From Pseudomonas reidholzensis (lineage in GTDB: Bacteria; Pseudomonadota; Gammaproteobacteria; Pseudomonadales; Pseudomonadaceae), in the NCBI RefSeq assembly GCF_900536025.1, contig NZ_UNOZ01000013.1, positions 744,001 to 808,000 of the forward strand: a stretch of DNA of 64,000 nt, in the 5' to 3' direction. Made by a program: the position numbers and the translations under genes. Shown piece after piece: positions 1-8,542 of this stretch (positions are counted from its first letter, which is position 1; the number at the start of each line of letters is the position of its first letter). Below the pieces are notes generated by a model that had not been told where the DNA came from, did not search any database, and saw nothing but the letters and a program-made list of their open reading frames with translations.

Positions 1-1
1 G

Positions 2-640
2 AGCGACTTCCGCCTCGATGCGGCCAACGCGCCCACCGGTGGCCTGCAGCGTATCGACCACATGGCCCTGGCCTTGCCGGCCGACTCGCTGGACAACTGG
101 GTGCTGTTCTACAAGACCCTGTTCGACTTTGCCGCCGACGACGAAGTCGTGCTGCCGGACCCGTACGGCCTGGTCAAGAGCCGCGCCTTGCGCAGCCAGT
201 GCGGCAGCCTGCGCCTGCCGTTGAACATCTCGGAGAACCGCAACACCGCGATCGCCCATGCGCTGTCCAGTTATCGTGGCTCGGGTGTGCACCACATCGC
301 CTTCGATTGTGCGGATATCTTCCGGGAAGTCGCGCGTGCCAAAGAGGCGGGCGTGCCGTTGCTGGAGATTCCGCTGAACTACTACGATGACCTCGCGGCG
401 CGCTTTGACTTCGACGATGAGTTCCTCAGCGAGCTGGCCTACTACAACGTGCTGTACGACCGTGATGCCCAGGGTGGCGAGCTGTTCCACGTGTACACCG
501 AGGCCTTCGAGGACCGCTTCTTCTTCGAGATCATCCAGCGCAAGGGTGGCTATGCCGGTTACGGCGCGGCCAACGTGCCAGTGCGCCTGGCAGCGATGGC
601 CAAGGCGCGCAGCGGCGCAGCGCGCAAGCCAGTACTCTGA
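2..640 (+). CDS. quiC1: 3-dehydroshikimate dehydratase QuiC1, C-terminal part (cut by window edge)
   Basis: The frame is open from base 2 and gives 212 codons to TGA, so the N-terminal part lies outside the window. The visible part is a 4-hydroxyphenylpyruvate-dioxygenase-like (vicinal oxygen chelate) domain: an IDHMALALP opening strand, GVHHIAFDC in the middle and the FFEIIQRKGG signature near the end. In Pseudomonas this domain forms the C-terminal half of the roughly 635-residue QuiC1 enzyme, which converts 3-dehydroshikimate to protocatechuate in quinate/shikimate breakdown. The tail GYGAANVPVRLAA fits QuiC1 better than true HPPD, which is the main alternative. A TetR regulator follows 182 bp downstream on the same strand, separated by a REP pair. 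Confidence 0.75.
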   Translation, partial: SDFRLDAANAPTGGLQRIDHMALALPADSLDNWVLFYKTLFDFAADDEVVLPDPYGLVKSRALRSQCGSLRLPLNISENRNTAIAHALSSYRGSGVHHIAFDCADIFREVARAKEAGVPLLEIPLNYYDDLAARFDFDDEFLSELAYYNVLYDRDAQGGELFHVYTEAFEDRFFFEIIQRKGGYAGYGAANVPVRLAAMAKARSGAARKPVL

Positions 641-650
641 CAGAGCGTGC

Positions 651-715
651 GGCCCCATCGCGGGCAAGCCCGCTCCTACAAGCCTTGTAGGAGCGGGCTT
701 GCCCGCGATAGGGCC
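651..715. repeat. REP pair (BIME-like inverted repeat)
   Basis: Two copies of the putida REP core lie head to head (left arm 651-682, right arm 684-715). They form a near-perfect 32-bp inverted repeat between quiC1 and the tetR gene. It may act as an attenuator or 3'-end stabiliser for the quiC1 transcript. The same element recurs at 11919, 28778, 36908 and 47300. Confidence 0.9.
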
Positions 716-822
716 ACAACAGACACCGCAAAGCTGACCAGTCGACCAACAGCGCGCTTCCCTGTGCAGCGCGCCTCACGGATAATCCCCCCCTTATTCC
801 AATAAATAGCCTGTGAGTGGGT

Positions 823-1494
823 ATGAGTGATTCCGTAGTCAGCCTCGGCGAGCCCGCCATCGAAGCGGGGCGCAAGGCGCGCAAGAACAACCCTGAGAAG
901 ACCCGCGAGGACATCCTCCAGGCGGCCATCAGCGAGTTCGTCCAGCAGGGCCTGGCAGGCGCCCGTGTGGACGCCATCGCCGAGCGCACCGCCACCTCCA
1001 AGCGCATGATCTACTACTACTTCGGCAGCAAGGAGCAGCTCTACGTCGAGTGCCTGGTCAAGCTGTACGGCGACATCCGCAAGACCGAACGCGGCCTCGA
1101 CCTCGACGCCCTGCCGGCCGAGCAGGCGGTCCGCCGGCTGGTCGAGTTCACCTTCGACCACCATGACCGCAACGTCGATTTCGTGCGCATCGTCTCTACC
1201 GAGAACATCCACTACGGCGAGTACGTCAAGCAGTCGCCGGTGATCCGCGAGATGAGCAGCGTGGTCATGGACACCCTCGGCAGGACGCTCGAGCGCGGCA
1301 TCGAAGAAGGGGTGTTCCGCCCCGGTATCGAGGTCATCGACGTGCACATGCTGATGAGCTCGTTCTGCTTCTACCGAGTCTCCAACCGCCACACCTTCAG
1401 CGAGATCTTCCAGATCGACCTGGCCGACGAGCAGATCAAGTTGCGTCACAAGCAGATGATCGGCGACGCGGTGATGAACTTCATCCGCGCCTGA
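823..1494 (+). CDS. TetR-family transcriptional regulator
   Basis: 223 residues, typical for the family. The N-terminal helix-turn-helix spans about residues 27-75 (TREDILQAAISEF, then ATSKRMIYYYFGSKEQLY, the classic YYFGSKE TetR recognition-helix end). The C-terminal ligand domain is about 80-223. ATG at 823 is chosen over an in-frame GTG two codons upstream because only a short extension would be gained and neither has a clear ribosome site. It lies downstream of quiC1 on the same strand, so control of quinate/shikimate catabolism is plausible but inferred from position only. It is convergent with the GlxA-type gene, with 7 bp between stops. Confidence 0.88.
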   Translation: MSDSVVSLGEPAIEAGRKARKNNPEKTREDILQAAISEFVQQGLAGARVDAIAERTATSKRMIYYYFGSKEQLYVECLVKLYGDIRKTERGLDLDALPAEQAVRRLVEFTFDHHDRNVDFVRIVSTENIHYGEYVKQSPVIREMSSVVMDTLGRTLERGIEEGVFRPGIEVIDVHMLMSSFCFYRVSNRHTFSEIFQIDLADEQIKLRHKQMIGDAVMNFIRA

Positions 1495-1501
1495 GTGCGC
1501 G

Positions 1502-2509
1502 TCACTCGCCCAGCCGTTGCTCGCGTGACGGTGGGTAGCCGAAGTACGCCGCATAGCACTTGCTGAAGTGCGACACCGAGACGAAACCGCAGGCCACGGC
1601 CACCTCCATCACCGACAGGTCGGAGTACTGCAGCAGGCGGCGGCTCTTGGTGATGCGCAATTCCATGTAGTAGCGCCGCGGCGACGTCCCCAGCTGCGCC
1701 TGGAACAGGCGGTCGATCTGGCGTCGCGAGCGGCCGCTGTAGGCGGCCAGCTGATCGAGGCTGAGGGTTTCTTCGAGGTTGTTTTCCATCAGTTCGACGA
1801 TGGTCCGCAGGTGCAGGCTCATGGACTTCTTGGCCCCTGGGCCGACCTGGCGGTAGCGTGCACCCGAGAACGAGAGAATCTCCTCGACCCCTTCGGCCAG
1901 GCCATCGCCATACAGGCGGCGCACCAGCCCGAGCATCAGTTCCATGGCGCCGTTAGGGCTGGCCGCAGTCAGCCGGTCGCGGTCCAGGGTGAAGCTGGCC
2001 GGGGTGATCCGCGTCTGCGGGCTGCGCTCGGACAGGCTGGCGCGTTGCTCGGGGTGAATGCTGCAGCCGTAGTCGGCCAGCACCCCGGCGCGGCCGAGGA
2101 ACCAGGCACCGTTCCACAGGCCGCCCATGGCCATCCCGTGTGCGCTGCAGTCGGCCAGCAGGCGGTCGAGTTCGGGGTATTTCAGCGGGGTACGCAGGCC
2201 CCCGCAGACCACCAGCAGGTCCAGCCCCTTCAGCGCAGCCGGTTCGAGGTCGCTGGCGATCAGCTCCAACCCCAGGTCGCTGACCACCCGCTCGCCGTCC
2301 AGCGACAGCGGGGTGAAGCTGAAACTGTCGGCGCGCAGCAGGTTGGCGGTCACCAGCACGTCCATGGCCACGGTGAAGCTGGCCATCGAGAAGTGTTCGA
2401 GCAAGACGAAATCGACCCGGTATGGCGCTTGCGCGTCACCCGCCGCGGACTTGAGCCGAAGCATGTTGCTGGTGCTGGTCTTCTTGCTGAAATGACGTGG
2501 TGTGGGCAC
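1502..2509 (-). CDS. GlxA-type AraC regulator (DJ-1/PfpI-like domain plus AraC HTH)
   Basis: 335 residues from a GTG start at 2509. That start is preceded six bases upstream by a GGAG ribosome site; the open frame extends further only to a TTG at 2569 without a good site, and the first ATG is at 2464. The N-terminal half is the glutamine-amidotransferase-like sensory fold (VDFVLLEHFSMASF, LLVVCGGLRTP, GLWNGAWFLGRAG). The C-terminal half carries two AraC helix-turn-helices (LSLDQLAAYSGRSRRQIDRLFQ and VMEVAVACGFVSVSHFSKCY). The family includes regulators of glycine betaine, carnitine, sarcosine and arginine use. No catabolic operon is adjacent, so the inducer cannot be named. Confidence 0.85.
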   Translation of the reverse strand: MPTPRHFSKKTSTSNMLRLKSAAGDAQAPYRVDFVLLEHFSMASFTVAMDVLVTANLLRADSFSFTPLSLDGERVVSDLGLELIASDLEPAALKGLDLLVVCGGLRTPLKYPELDRLLADCSAHGMAMGGLWNGAWFLGRAGVLADYGCSIHPEQRASLSERSPQTRITPASFTLDRDRLTAASPNGAMELMLGLVRRLYGDGLAEGVEEILSFSGARYRQVGPGAKKSMSLHLRTIVELMENNLEETLSLDQLAAYSGRSRRQIDRLFQAQLGTSPRRYYMELRITKSRRLLQYSDLSVMEVAVACGFVSVSHFSKCYAAYFGYPPSREQRLGE

Positions 2510-2680
2510 TGCTGACTCCGCTTCCTGGCTGGCGGAGGTGAGTGTGCTCGTGGTGCCCGGGAAAGACAACAGATGGGGTGGAGAGGGCGCATTTCAGGTC
2601 GTGTGCAGGCAAGTCTCCCGACCGCTTTGCGGGGCAAGCCCCCGCAGGGACCGAGCAAATCTCCAGAGTAGCGCTGTACC

Positions 2681-2707
2681 TGTGGGAGCGGGTTTACCCG
2701 CGAAGAG
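2681..2707 (+). repeat. Single degenerate REP element
   Basis: TGTGGGAGCGGGTTTACCCG followed by CGAAGAG is one divergent half of the putida REP palindrome, unpaired here. It lies in the 253-bp gap between the GlxA-type gene and the small periplasmic protein gene. Confidence 0.7.
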
Positions 2708-2762
2708 GTCGGCACAGGCAACATGCTTTATGCTGCCCACATCACCCCCTTCGAGAACCCAG

Positions 2763-3233
2763 ATGAAATACGCCGCCGCACTGCTCATGGCGCTCTTGCC
2801 GCTGATCGCCAACGCCCTCGAAACCGGCGACAAGCTCGCCCCCTGGACCTTGCTCGATCAGCACGACCAGCCCGCCAGCCTCGACGCCGACGCGCGCATC
2901 CTGCTGGTCGCCCGCGACATGGACGGCGCCAAGTTGCTCAAGGCGGCCATCGCCGAGCAGCCCAAGGGCTACCTCGAAGCCCGTCACGCGCTGTTCGTCG
3001 CCGACATCCAGCGCATGCCCGCGATCATCAGCAAACTGTTCGCCGTGCCCGCCATGCGCGACTACAGCTACCGCGTCCTGCTCGACCGCGACGGCCAAGT
3101 CGCCAGCCGCTACCCCGCCGCCGAGGGCTCGGTGCTCTGGTTGCAGCTGGACAACGGCAACCTCGTGGCCCAGCAGCAATACACCGACCCCGCTGCACTC
3201 AAAGCGGCCCTGGAGCAGGTCCGCCAGCCCTGA
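2763..3233 (+). CDS. Small periplasmic thioredoxin-fold-like protein, function unknown
   Basis: 156 residues from ATG 2763 (MKYAAALLMALLPL). This start gives a clean signal peptide ending near NALET, so the longer open frame upstream, which reads through REP DNA, is rejected. The mature protein opens with GDKLAPWTLLDQHDQPASLD, the usual beginning of redoxin/YtfJ-like proteins, and later has YRVLLDRDGQVASRYP. No cysteine is present in the mature chain, so it cannot be a thiol oxidoreductase. A role as a redoxin-fold binding or scaffold protein is only a guess. It stands alone, between a GlxA-type and a GntR regulator. Confidence 0.75.
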   Translation: MKYAAALLMALLPLIANALETGDKLAPWTLLDQHDQPASLDADARILLVARDMDGAKLLKAAIAEQPKGYLEARHALFVADIQRMPAIISKLFAVPAMRDYSYRVLLDRDGQVASRYPAAEGSVLWLQLDNGNLVAQQQYTDPAALKAALEQVRQP

Positions 3234-3339
3234 GGCACGCACCAGCGCGAAGCTTGTCGGCTCGATAAAGGCGCAGCAGACCCAGTTGATCTGCCCGGGA
3301 TGCCCGCCGCTCCACGGGTTCCCAGGCTGACCCCCGAGC

Positions 3340-3356
3340 TGGCATGGTCCTTGTTT
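3340..3356 (+). promoter_or_regulatory. Possible sigma-54-like promoter upstream of the GntR gene
   Basis: TGGCATGGTCCTTGTTT matches the sigma-54 -24/-12 pattern (TGGCAC-N5-TTGCW) except for T in place of C in the -12 GC pair. It sits about 50 bp upstream of the chosen GntR start. A weak dyad GTATTCC...GGATAC (3357-3377) follows and could be an operator. Confidence 0.35.
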
Positions 3357-3407
3357 GTATTCCTTCTGCTTGGATACCAGATGGAACACAGACAGTGGGG
3401 GCGGTCA

Positions 3408-4136
3408 ATGCAGTGGCTCGGCGGTAAGCGAGACGAGAGGGCGCGGCCGGAGAACCTGGTCGAGCAGATCTACGGCCAGCTCAAGGACGATATCTTCGAG
3501 TTCCGGCTGATACCCGGCGACCGTTTCAGCGAAGGCGACCTGGCCGCCCGCATGCAGGTCAGCCGCACGCCGGTGCGCCAGGCCCTGCACCGCCTGGAGC
3601 GCGAAGGTTACCTGCAGGTACTGTTTCGCAGTGGCTGGCAGGTACGGGCGTTCGACACCGCTCATTTTGAAGAGCTGTTCGACGTACGCGTGGTCTTCGA
3701 GCTCGAAGCCGTGCGGCGCTTGTGCGCGCGCGACGAGGGCCCGGTACCCGCAGCGCTGCAGGCCTTGCAGCGGATCTGGGGCGTATCGGCCGCAGAGCGC
3801 GTGCGCGACGAGCGAGAGCTGCTGCGGCTGGACGAGCGCTTCCATTGCCAATTGCTCGAAGCCGCAGGCAACGCAGAGATGGCCCGGCTGCATGCCCAGG
3901 TCAGTGAGCGCATCCGCATCATTCGCCGACTGGACCTCAGCGTGGGCCGGCAGGTCTCGGTAACCTATGAGGAGCATGGGCAGATCCTCGCGGCGATCAT
4001 CGGCCGGCACAGCGAGGAGGCGCAGCGCTTGCTGCGTGCGCATGTCGAGGAGAGCAAGGCACAGGTGCGACAGATCACCTTGCACAGGTTGCAGAGCACG
4101 CGTGAGCGGGCGATATCCACTTCGGTTGACGGCTGA
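3408..4136 (+). CDS. GntR-family (FadR/FCD subfamily) transcriptional regulator
   Basis: 242 residues from ATG 3408. An in-frame ATG at 3381 and an earlier start at 3300 are possible, but 240 residues is the usual FCD-type length. The winged helix is near residues 15-85 (VEQIYGQLKDDIFEF, GDRFSEGDLAARMQVSRTPVRQALHRLEREG, the GntR hallmark). An all-helical FCD ligand domain fills the rest (FEELFDVRVVFELEAV, DERFHCQLLEAAGN, HGQILAAIIGRHSEEAQRLLRAHV). FCD regulators generally respond to organic acids. No co-directed enzyme gene lies next to it: the following gene is a lower-GC NUDIX hydrolase. Confidence 0.88.
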   Translation: MQWLGGKRDERARPENLVEQIYGQLKDDIFEFRLIPGDRFSEGDLAARMQVSRTPVRQALHRLEREGYLQVLFRSGWQVRAFDTAHFEELFDVRVVFELEAVRRLCARDEGPVPAALQALQRIWGVSAAERVRDERELLRLDERFHCQLLEAAGNAEMARLHAQVSERIRIIRRLDLSVGRQVSVTYEEHGQILAAIIGRHSEEAQRLLRAHVEESKAQVRQITLHRLQSTRERAISTSVDG

Positions 4137-4226
4137 AAGCTAGGCATCAATCCACACTGCGTTTATTGACGCAGCCCGAAATCTTCCTAGGATTGGAGTG
4201 TGCTATTCCTCCAGGTAGGTTGCCAG

Positions 4227-4631
4227 ATGGCTTTCGACGACACCTTTCGTTTGAGTTCTCACGCAGTGATTTTCAATGAGCATGATGAGGTTCTCTTGCT
4301 CAAAGCCAATTACGGAGATTGCTCCTGGGGGTTGCCGGGTGGTTCGCTAGAGCCGGGTGAGACGATACACGAGGCTTTGGTCAGGGAGTGCCGGGAGGAG
4401 ATGGGGCTGGCCCTTGAGTCAGCAACGCTGACGGGTGTGTATTTTCATGCGCACTATAATTCGCATGCTTTCATTTTTCGCGGCGTTATTTCAGACCTTT
4501 CGAAGATAACCCTCAGCGAAGAGCACACGGCTTGGAAGTTTTTTGCGCTGGGTGAGCTCACCCGGGTTCAATTTATCCGAGTGTCAGATTGCTTGGCGTA
4601 TACGGATTGTGTTGTGAGTCGGAGTTTTTAG
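4227..4631 (+). CDS. NUDIX hydrolase
   Basis: 134 residues from ATG 4227 (MAFDDTF); a GTG at 4200 would add nine residues. The NUDIX box is complete: Gly39, Glu45, Arg53-Glu54, Glu57-Glu58 and Gly60 follow the G-x5-E-x7-R-E-x2-E-E-x-G spacing. These residues bind the metal that drives hydrolysis of nucleoside-diphosphate-linked substrates. The substrate cannot be told from sequence. Codon usage and base composition are visibly less GC-rich than in the flanking genes (many TTT, ATT and GAT codons), the first sign of a patch that continues to about 7.28 kb. Confidence 0.88.
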   Translation: MAFDDTFRLSSHAVIFNEHDEVLLLKANYGDCSWGLPGGSLEPGETIHEALVRECREEMGLALESATLTGVYFHAHYNSHAFIFRGVISDLSKITLSEEHTAWKFFALGELTRVQFIRVSDCLAYTDCVVSRSF

Positions 4632-4946
4632 TTCGGGCGCAGGCTCGCTCCCATATTTGTTGCAGTGTTGGATGGCGCTGCGAGCGCGCAGATGCCAGCC
4701 TTCGCGCAGGGCGACAGGCTGGTAGGAGGTTATCGAGGTCGACTCACCATCATCGTCCTACGACAAAGGCTAAGACGTCGGTCTGCCAGGCCATGGTACG
4801 TTGCAACAAATGTAGGAGCGGGCTTGCCCGCGATGCGCCGCGCGGGCGGCGCTCGATCTCAAGGGCGCTGGAGAAGTCGGTGGCATGCACCTAGTGGCCA
4901 TGACGCGTTTGCAACCGCCCGTGCAGGCATGGTGAGCATCCCAGCG
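4632..4946. other. 315-bp gap with one REP half
   Basis: Between the convergent NUDIX and MFS genes. It contains one unpaired REP half (TGTAGGAGCGGGCTTGCCCG at 4811-4830) and a short GC-rich repeat just after it. No convincing coding frame, terminator or RNA gene was seen. Confidence 0.6.
4811..4837 (+). repeat. Single REP element
   Basis: One copy of the putida REP core with no inverted partner nearby. It lies at the edge of the lower-GC patch. Confidence 0.8.
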
Positions 4947-6302
4947 CTACTCCAGTCGCGATGACGCAAAGGCACACAACGCCAATGCCGCGATCAGCGC
5001 GATATGTCCGTAAAAATAGTCCAATGCGTGTTCCGTACCCAAGCCCCCGACAGAAACGGCAGTGACGACAATGAGTGTTGTGCCGGTCGCTGCGCCTAAG
5101 TGAGTAACAAGGCGGGAGAGAGAGCTGCCGTGGGCAACCTGTGCCACAGTAAGCCCCTGATAGGCCCCCGACATGGCCAAAAGTGTAAGAATGCCGAGTC
5201 CAGAACCCCGTGTGAACATGCCGAAGGCGGTGAAATAGACGCTGTAAGCAGCAGGCGGGAGGAGCAAAGCGGTTGAGCCCACCAGCGCGAGCGCGATGGC
5301 GCCTTGCGCGACGTTACGATCGCCCCATCGCAGGCAGGTTTTTGTAAGTCTTTGCCGCGCCAGAAGGATTCCAACACCGTGCAGTGCCACCAGAAGGCCG
5401 ACCACTTGCACTGGGTAAATCCCTGCTTGGATGAGATAGAGGGGATAGAGCAGGATGCCGCCGTAGTGGGCGATACTTGAGAGAAACAACAGTGTGCAGC
5501 AGGCGCCGAATTTCCCTTCCCTAAAGATTCTGATATCGATGAGTGCGCTTTGTTTCTTGCGATAGGCGTGCCACGTGAAAGCCATCATCAAACAGATCCC
5601 TGCGAGCAACGATGGCAGCCATGCAGGATTAGCCTGCGTGCTGAGCAGCGATAAGCCGTAAAACACAGCGACTAATCCAAGGCACAGCAGTAAGAATCCC
5701 GTGCCATCGAACGGATGAGCGGGGATGGGGTCGGCGTGGGGAATGACTCTTGAAGCAAAAACTATTGCGAGGATGCAGATGGGGATGTGCAGCCAGAAGA
5801 TCAACCGCCAGTCAAAAAACTGCAGCACCAATCCCCCTACTAGCGGCCCAAGTATCGGGGCCAGCACAGAAGGCACCGACATGGCGGACAGTGCTGCGCG
5901 TGTTTTGTTTTGCCCCATGCCAATCACCACAAGGGTTTGCATGGTCGGAAGCAGTAGTCCCGTTGCTATGCCTTGCAACACTCTTGAAAAAATCAGGTAT
6001 TCCACGTTTGGCGCAAGTGCGGCCAGGGCCGTACCGATTAAAAATAACCACAGGCTGATTATCCAGAGTTTCTTGGCGCCCATGCGGGCTGCCAACCAGG
6101 CAGACAACGGGACCGCAGCCGCCGCGGCCAAGGTGTACGCGGTAACAACCCACTGCATCATGGAAAGGGGCGCGCCAAGTTGATCCCCTATGTTGTGCAG
6201 CGAGAGGTTGACCAATGTGGTGTCCAACAAGGGAAGGGCGATGCCCAGGACCAGGACGCCGATGATGGTCCGGTCGTGCGCGCTCAGGGTGACCTGCGGC
6301 AT
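4947..6302 (-). CDS. MFS drug-efflux transporter, DHA2 (EmrB/QacA) type
   Basis: 451 residues, inner membrane, predicted proton-coupled exporter. Start ATG 6302 has a strong AAGGAG seven bases upstream. The DHA2 motif LPLLDTTLVNLSLHNI is in the first membrane segment. The MFS loop-2 signature appears as WLAARMGAKKLWI, and motif C-like glycine/proline-rich text as LAPILGPLVGGLV. About twelve to fourteen hydrophobic segments are visible; the length is a little short for the usual 14-segment DHA2 protein (about 500). It is divergent from an AraC-family gene 134 bp away, which probably controls it. Composition is less GC-rich than the core genome. Confidence 0.85.
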   Translation of the reverse strand: MPQVTLSAHDRTIIGVLVLGIALPLLDTTLVNLSLHNIGDQLGAPLSMMQWVVTAYTLAAAAAVPLSAWLAARMGAKKLWIISLWLFLIGTALAALAPNVEYLIFSRVLQGIATGLLLPTMQTLVVIGMGQNKTRAALSAMSVPSVLAPILGPLVGGLVLQFFDWRLIFWLHIPICILAIVFASRVIPHADPIPAHPFDGTGFLLLCLGLVAVFYGLSLLSTQANPAWLPSLLAGICLMMAFTWHAYRKKQSALIDIRIFREGKFGACCTLLFLSSIAHYGGILLYPLYLIQAGIYPVQVVGLLVALHGVGILLARQRLTKTCLRWGDRNVAQGAIALALVGSTALLLPPAAYSVYFTAFGMFTRGSGLGILTLLAMSGAYQGLTVAQVAHGSSLSRLVTHLGAATGTTLIVVTAVSVGGLGTEHALDYFYGHIALIAALALCAFASSRLE

Positions 6303-6436
6303 TCATTTCTCCTTGTGCGCTGATCCTCATGAATCGCTCACAAGGCCGCGAGCTGCGAGAGTAATCGGACGCCGCTGAAGCATATGAATGTGTGCTAGTT
6401 TCGGCTATCGAAGACCGATCATGAACTTTCGAAATC
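6303..6436. promoter_or_regulatory. Divergent promoter region, MFS exporter / AraC regulator
   Basis: A 134-bp intergenic region with the MFS ribosome site at its left end and AT-richer DNA around 6378-6425, including a GCTAGTTT -10-like stretch. Shared control of both genes by the AraC protein is the simple expectation. No clear operator dyad was identified. Confidence 0.5.
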
Positions 6437-7276
6437 ATGTCAAATTCAAGGTCTACCCGACATCGCCTACCGCCACTGCCTTGTGCCGCTTACGCGCCAA
6501 GCAGTGACTGCCCGCTGCGCTGTACGCTGCGCACTCATGTTGCAAATACAGAGGTGGAGCTTCACCAGCATCCGTGGGCGCAGATGGTGTTTTCCAGCAG
6601 GGGTGTGATTCGCGTGCACACCGGACGGAAGGTGTTCACCGTGCCTCCGTGGCGGGCTGTGTGGATTCCTTCTGGAACCTCGCATACGGCCACCATCATC
6701 GAGGATGCGCGACTCCATTCCCTTTACCTCGACGTTGATACCGGTGCTCGCTGTTTGGCGGCGCATGCCCTGGGTTGGGCGGAGTGTCGAGTCCTAGAGG
6801 TTCAGCCGCTCTTGCGCGAGTTGGTCGTTGCGCTGGCAGAAGAAGACCTTGGCGGTTTACCCTCGGAGCGCTATGGAACGCTGCTTGAGTTGGCGCTTCT
6901 CGAAATTCGTAAGGCCGCTGTTCTCTCATTAGGGATTGCCGTTCCGTCCGAGAGGCGGTTGAGTGCGCTGTGCGACGCGTTTTTGGAGGATCCCAGAGTC
7001 GATAGAAGCTTGAGTGAGCTTTCTCGGGATGTTGGGGCGAGCGTCAGTACCATCAACCGGCTGTTCAAATCGGAAATGGGCTGCGCTTTTTCAGATTGGA
7101 GAAAACAAGCCCTGTTGGCTGAAACGCTGGCGCTTGCGGCCAAGGGCTGCTCCATGAGTCAGATTGCCTCGGCATTGGGCTACAGCAGCCTGAGCTCCTT
7201 TTCATTCATGGTTACCCAGCTTGTCGGGATGCCGCCGAGCAAGCTGTTGAAGGGCGCGAAGCCAAAATTGAACTGA
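6437..7276 (+). CDS. AraC-family regulator with N-terminal cupin (NimR-like)
   Basis: 279 residues. The N-terminal cupin domain has the histidine-rich turn ELHQHPWAQMVF followed by WIPSGTSHTATI, the arrangement of NimR/YeaM-type regulators. The C-terminal AraC helix-turn-helices are LSELSRDVGASVSTINRLFKSEMG and MSQIASALGYSSLSSFSFMV. Some NimR-type regulators control an adjacent efflux pump, and here a DHA2 MFS gene is divergently placed, so the pair looks like a self-contained efflux module with local control. The inducer is unknown. It shares the lower-GC composition of the MFS and NUDIX genes. Confidence 0.85.
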   Translation: MSNSRSTRHRLPPLPCAAYAPSSDCPLRCTLRTHVANTEVELHQHPWAQMVFSSRGVIRVHTGRKVFTVPPWRAVWIPSGTSHTATIIEDARLHSLYLDVDTGARCLAAHALGWAECRVLEVQPLLRELVVALAEEDLGGLPSERYGTLLELALLEIRKAAVLSLGIAVPSERRLSALCDAFLEDPRVDRSLSELSRDVGASVSTINRLFKSEMGCAFSDWRKQALLAETLALAAKGCSMSQIASALGYSSLSSFSFMVTQLVGMPPSKLLKGAKPKLN

Positions 7277-7318
7277 GGATTTCCATTTTCCGCGGCATTC
7301 GCGCTGCGGGCAACCCAA

Positions 7319-7346
7319 AAGGGCGGAACCGCTAGGCCCCGCCCTT
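7319..7346 (-). terminator. Rho-independent terminator of nhaA
   Basis: AAGGGCGG (7319-7326) pairs with CCGCCCTT (7339-7346). On the minus strand the stem is followed by a short T run (TTTTGGG). It starts 6 bp beyond the nhaA stop codon. It also lies downstream of the AraC gene and may serve both strands. Confidence 0.75.
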
Positions 7347-7351
7347 GATCT

Positions 7352-8542
7352 TCAACCCTGCTGCTTCGGCGCAAACCGCAAGATCACACAAGCAATCACC
7401 GCCGAAACCAGCGACCCCAGCAAGATCCCGATCTTGGCCTGATCAATCAGTTCCGCCTGCCCAGGAAACGCCAGTTCAGCAATGAACAAGCTCATGGTGA
7501 AGCCGATCCCGCAGAGCATCGCCACGCCATAGATCTGCAACCAGCTAGCCCCTTGAGGCTTGGATGCCAGGCCAGTCTTCACCGCCAGCAAAACCCCCGC
7601 GAACACCCCGACTTGCTTGCCCAGCAGCAACCCCAGGGCAATCGCCAGCGGCAGCGGTGCCAGCGCATCGCTCAAGCTCAGGTTGGCGAACGACACCCCG
7701 GCATTGGCGAAGCCGAACACCGGCACGATGAGGAACCCGACCCACGGTGCGATCGCGTGCTCGAGGGTCAGCAGCGGGCTTTTTCTATCCCCGGCGGTGT
7801 AGGGGATCAGCAGCGCGGCCACGACACCGGCAATGGTCGCATGCACCCCGGACAGCAGGGTGAAGTACCACAGCGCGGCCGCAGCAATCAGGTACGGCCA
7901 CAAGGTCACCACGCGCAGGCGGTTCATGCCCAGCATCAAGGCGACGATCGCGCCGGCGGCGCCGAGGGCGATGAGGTTGATCGAGGAGGTGTAGAACAGC
8001 GCGATGATCGCCACCGCGCCCATGTCATCGATGATCGCCACCGAGACCAGCATCACCTTCAGCGACAGCGGCGCGTGCCGCCCGAGCAGGGCCAGGGCGC
8101 CGACGGCAAAGGCGATGTCGGTGGCGGCGGGGATCGCCCAGCCGTGGGCCAGGCCGGGCTCGACACTGGACACCTTGAGGTAGATCAGCGCGGGCACGGC
8201 CATGCCCATCAACGCCGGCAGGGCGGGCAGGCGGCGTTGCTCCCACGTGGCGAGGCGGCCGTCGACCATCTCGCGCTTGATCTCCAGGCCGACCATGAGG
8301 AAGAACACCGCCATCAGGCCGTCGTTGATCCACTGGTGCACGGTCATCTCACCGAGCTTGTCGGTAAAGGTCGGGCCGATGGGCATGTGCAGCAGGTGCT
8401 GATAGGTGCTGGCCCAGGGGCTGTTGGCAATGACGATGGCCAGTGCGGCGGCGATCATCAGCAGCACGCCACTGGTGGCTTCGTTGGCCAGCAGGCGCTG
8501 CAGCAGCGGGCGCCGCGCCGTGGTAGGGAGGGAAACAGTCAT
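7352..8542 (-). CDS. nhaA: Na+/H+ antiporter NhaA
   Basis: 396 residues, inner membrane, exchanges internal Na+ (or Li+) for external protons. The family's core residues are present: Thr141-Asp142 (TDIAF, equivalent to E. coli Thr132-Asp133) in the unwound helix, and the transport pair Asp172-Asp173 (AIIDDMGAVA, equivalent to Asp163/164). The loop MVGLEIKREMVDGRL is also typical. Start is ATG 8542. Its AUG overlaps the stop of a possible 7-codon leader frame (ATGA overlap, 8539-8562). It is a single-gene unit with a hairpin terminator just downstream. Confidence 0.95.
   Translation of the reverse strand: MTVSLPTTARRPLLQRLLANEATSGVLLMIAAALAIVIANSPWASTYQHLLHMPIGPTFTDKLGEMTVHQWINDGLMAVFFLMVGLEIKREMVDGRLATWEQRRLPALPALMGMAVPALIYLKVSSVEPGLAHGWAIPAATDIAFAVGALALLGRHAPLSLKVMLVSVAIIDDMGAVAIIALFYTSSINLIALGAAGAIVALMLGMNRLRVVTLWPYLIAAAALWYFTLLSGVHATIAGVVAALLIPYTAGDRKSPLLTLEHAIAPWVGFLIVPVFGFANAGVSFANLSLSDALAPLPLAIALGLLLGKQVGVFAGVLLAVKTGLASKPQGASWLQIYGVAMLCGIGFTMSLFIAELAFPGQAELIDQAKIGILLGSLVSAVIACVILRFAPKQQG

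Noticed and set aside
651..715. CRISPR-like palindromic repeats
   Set aside because: They are paired REP elements at dispersed sites without regular spacers or cas genes.
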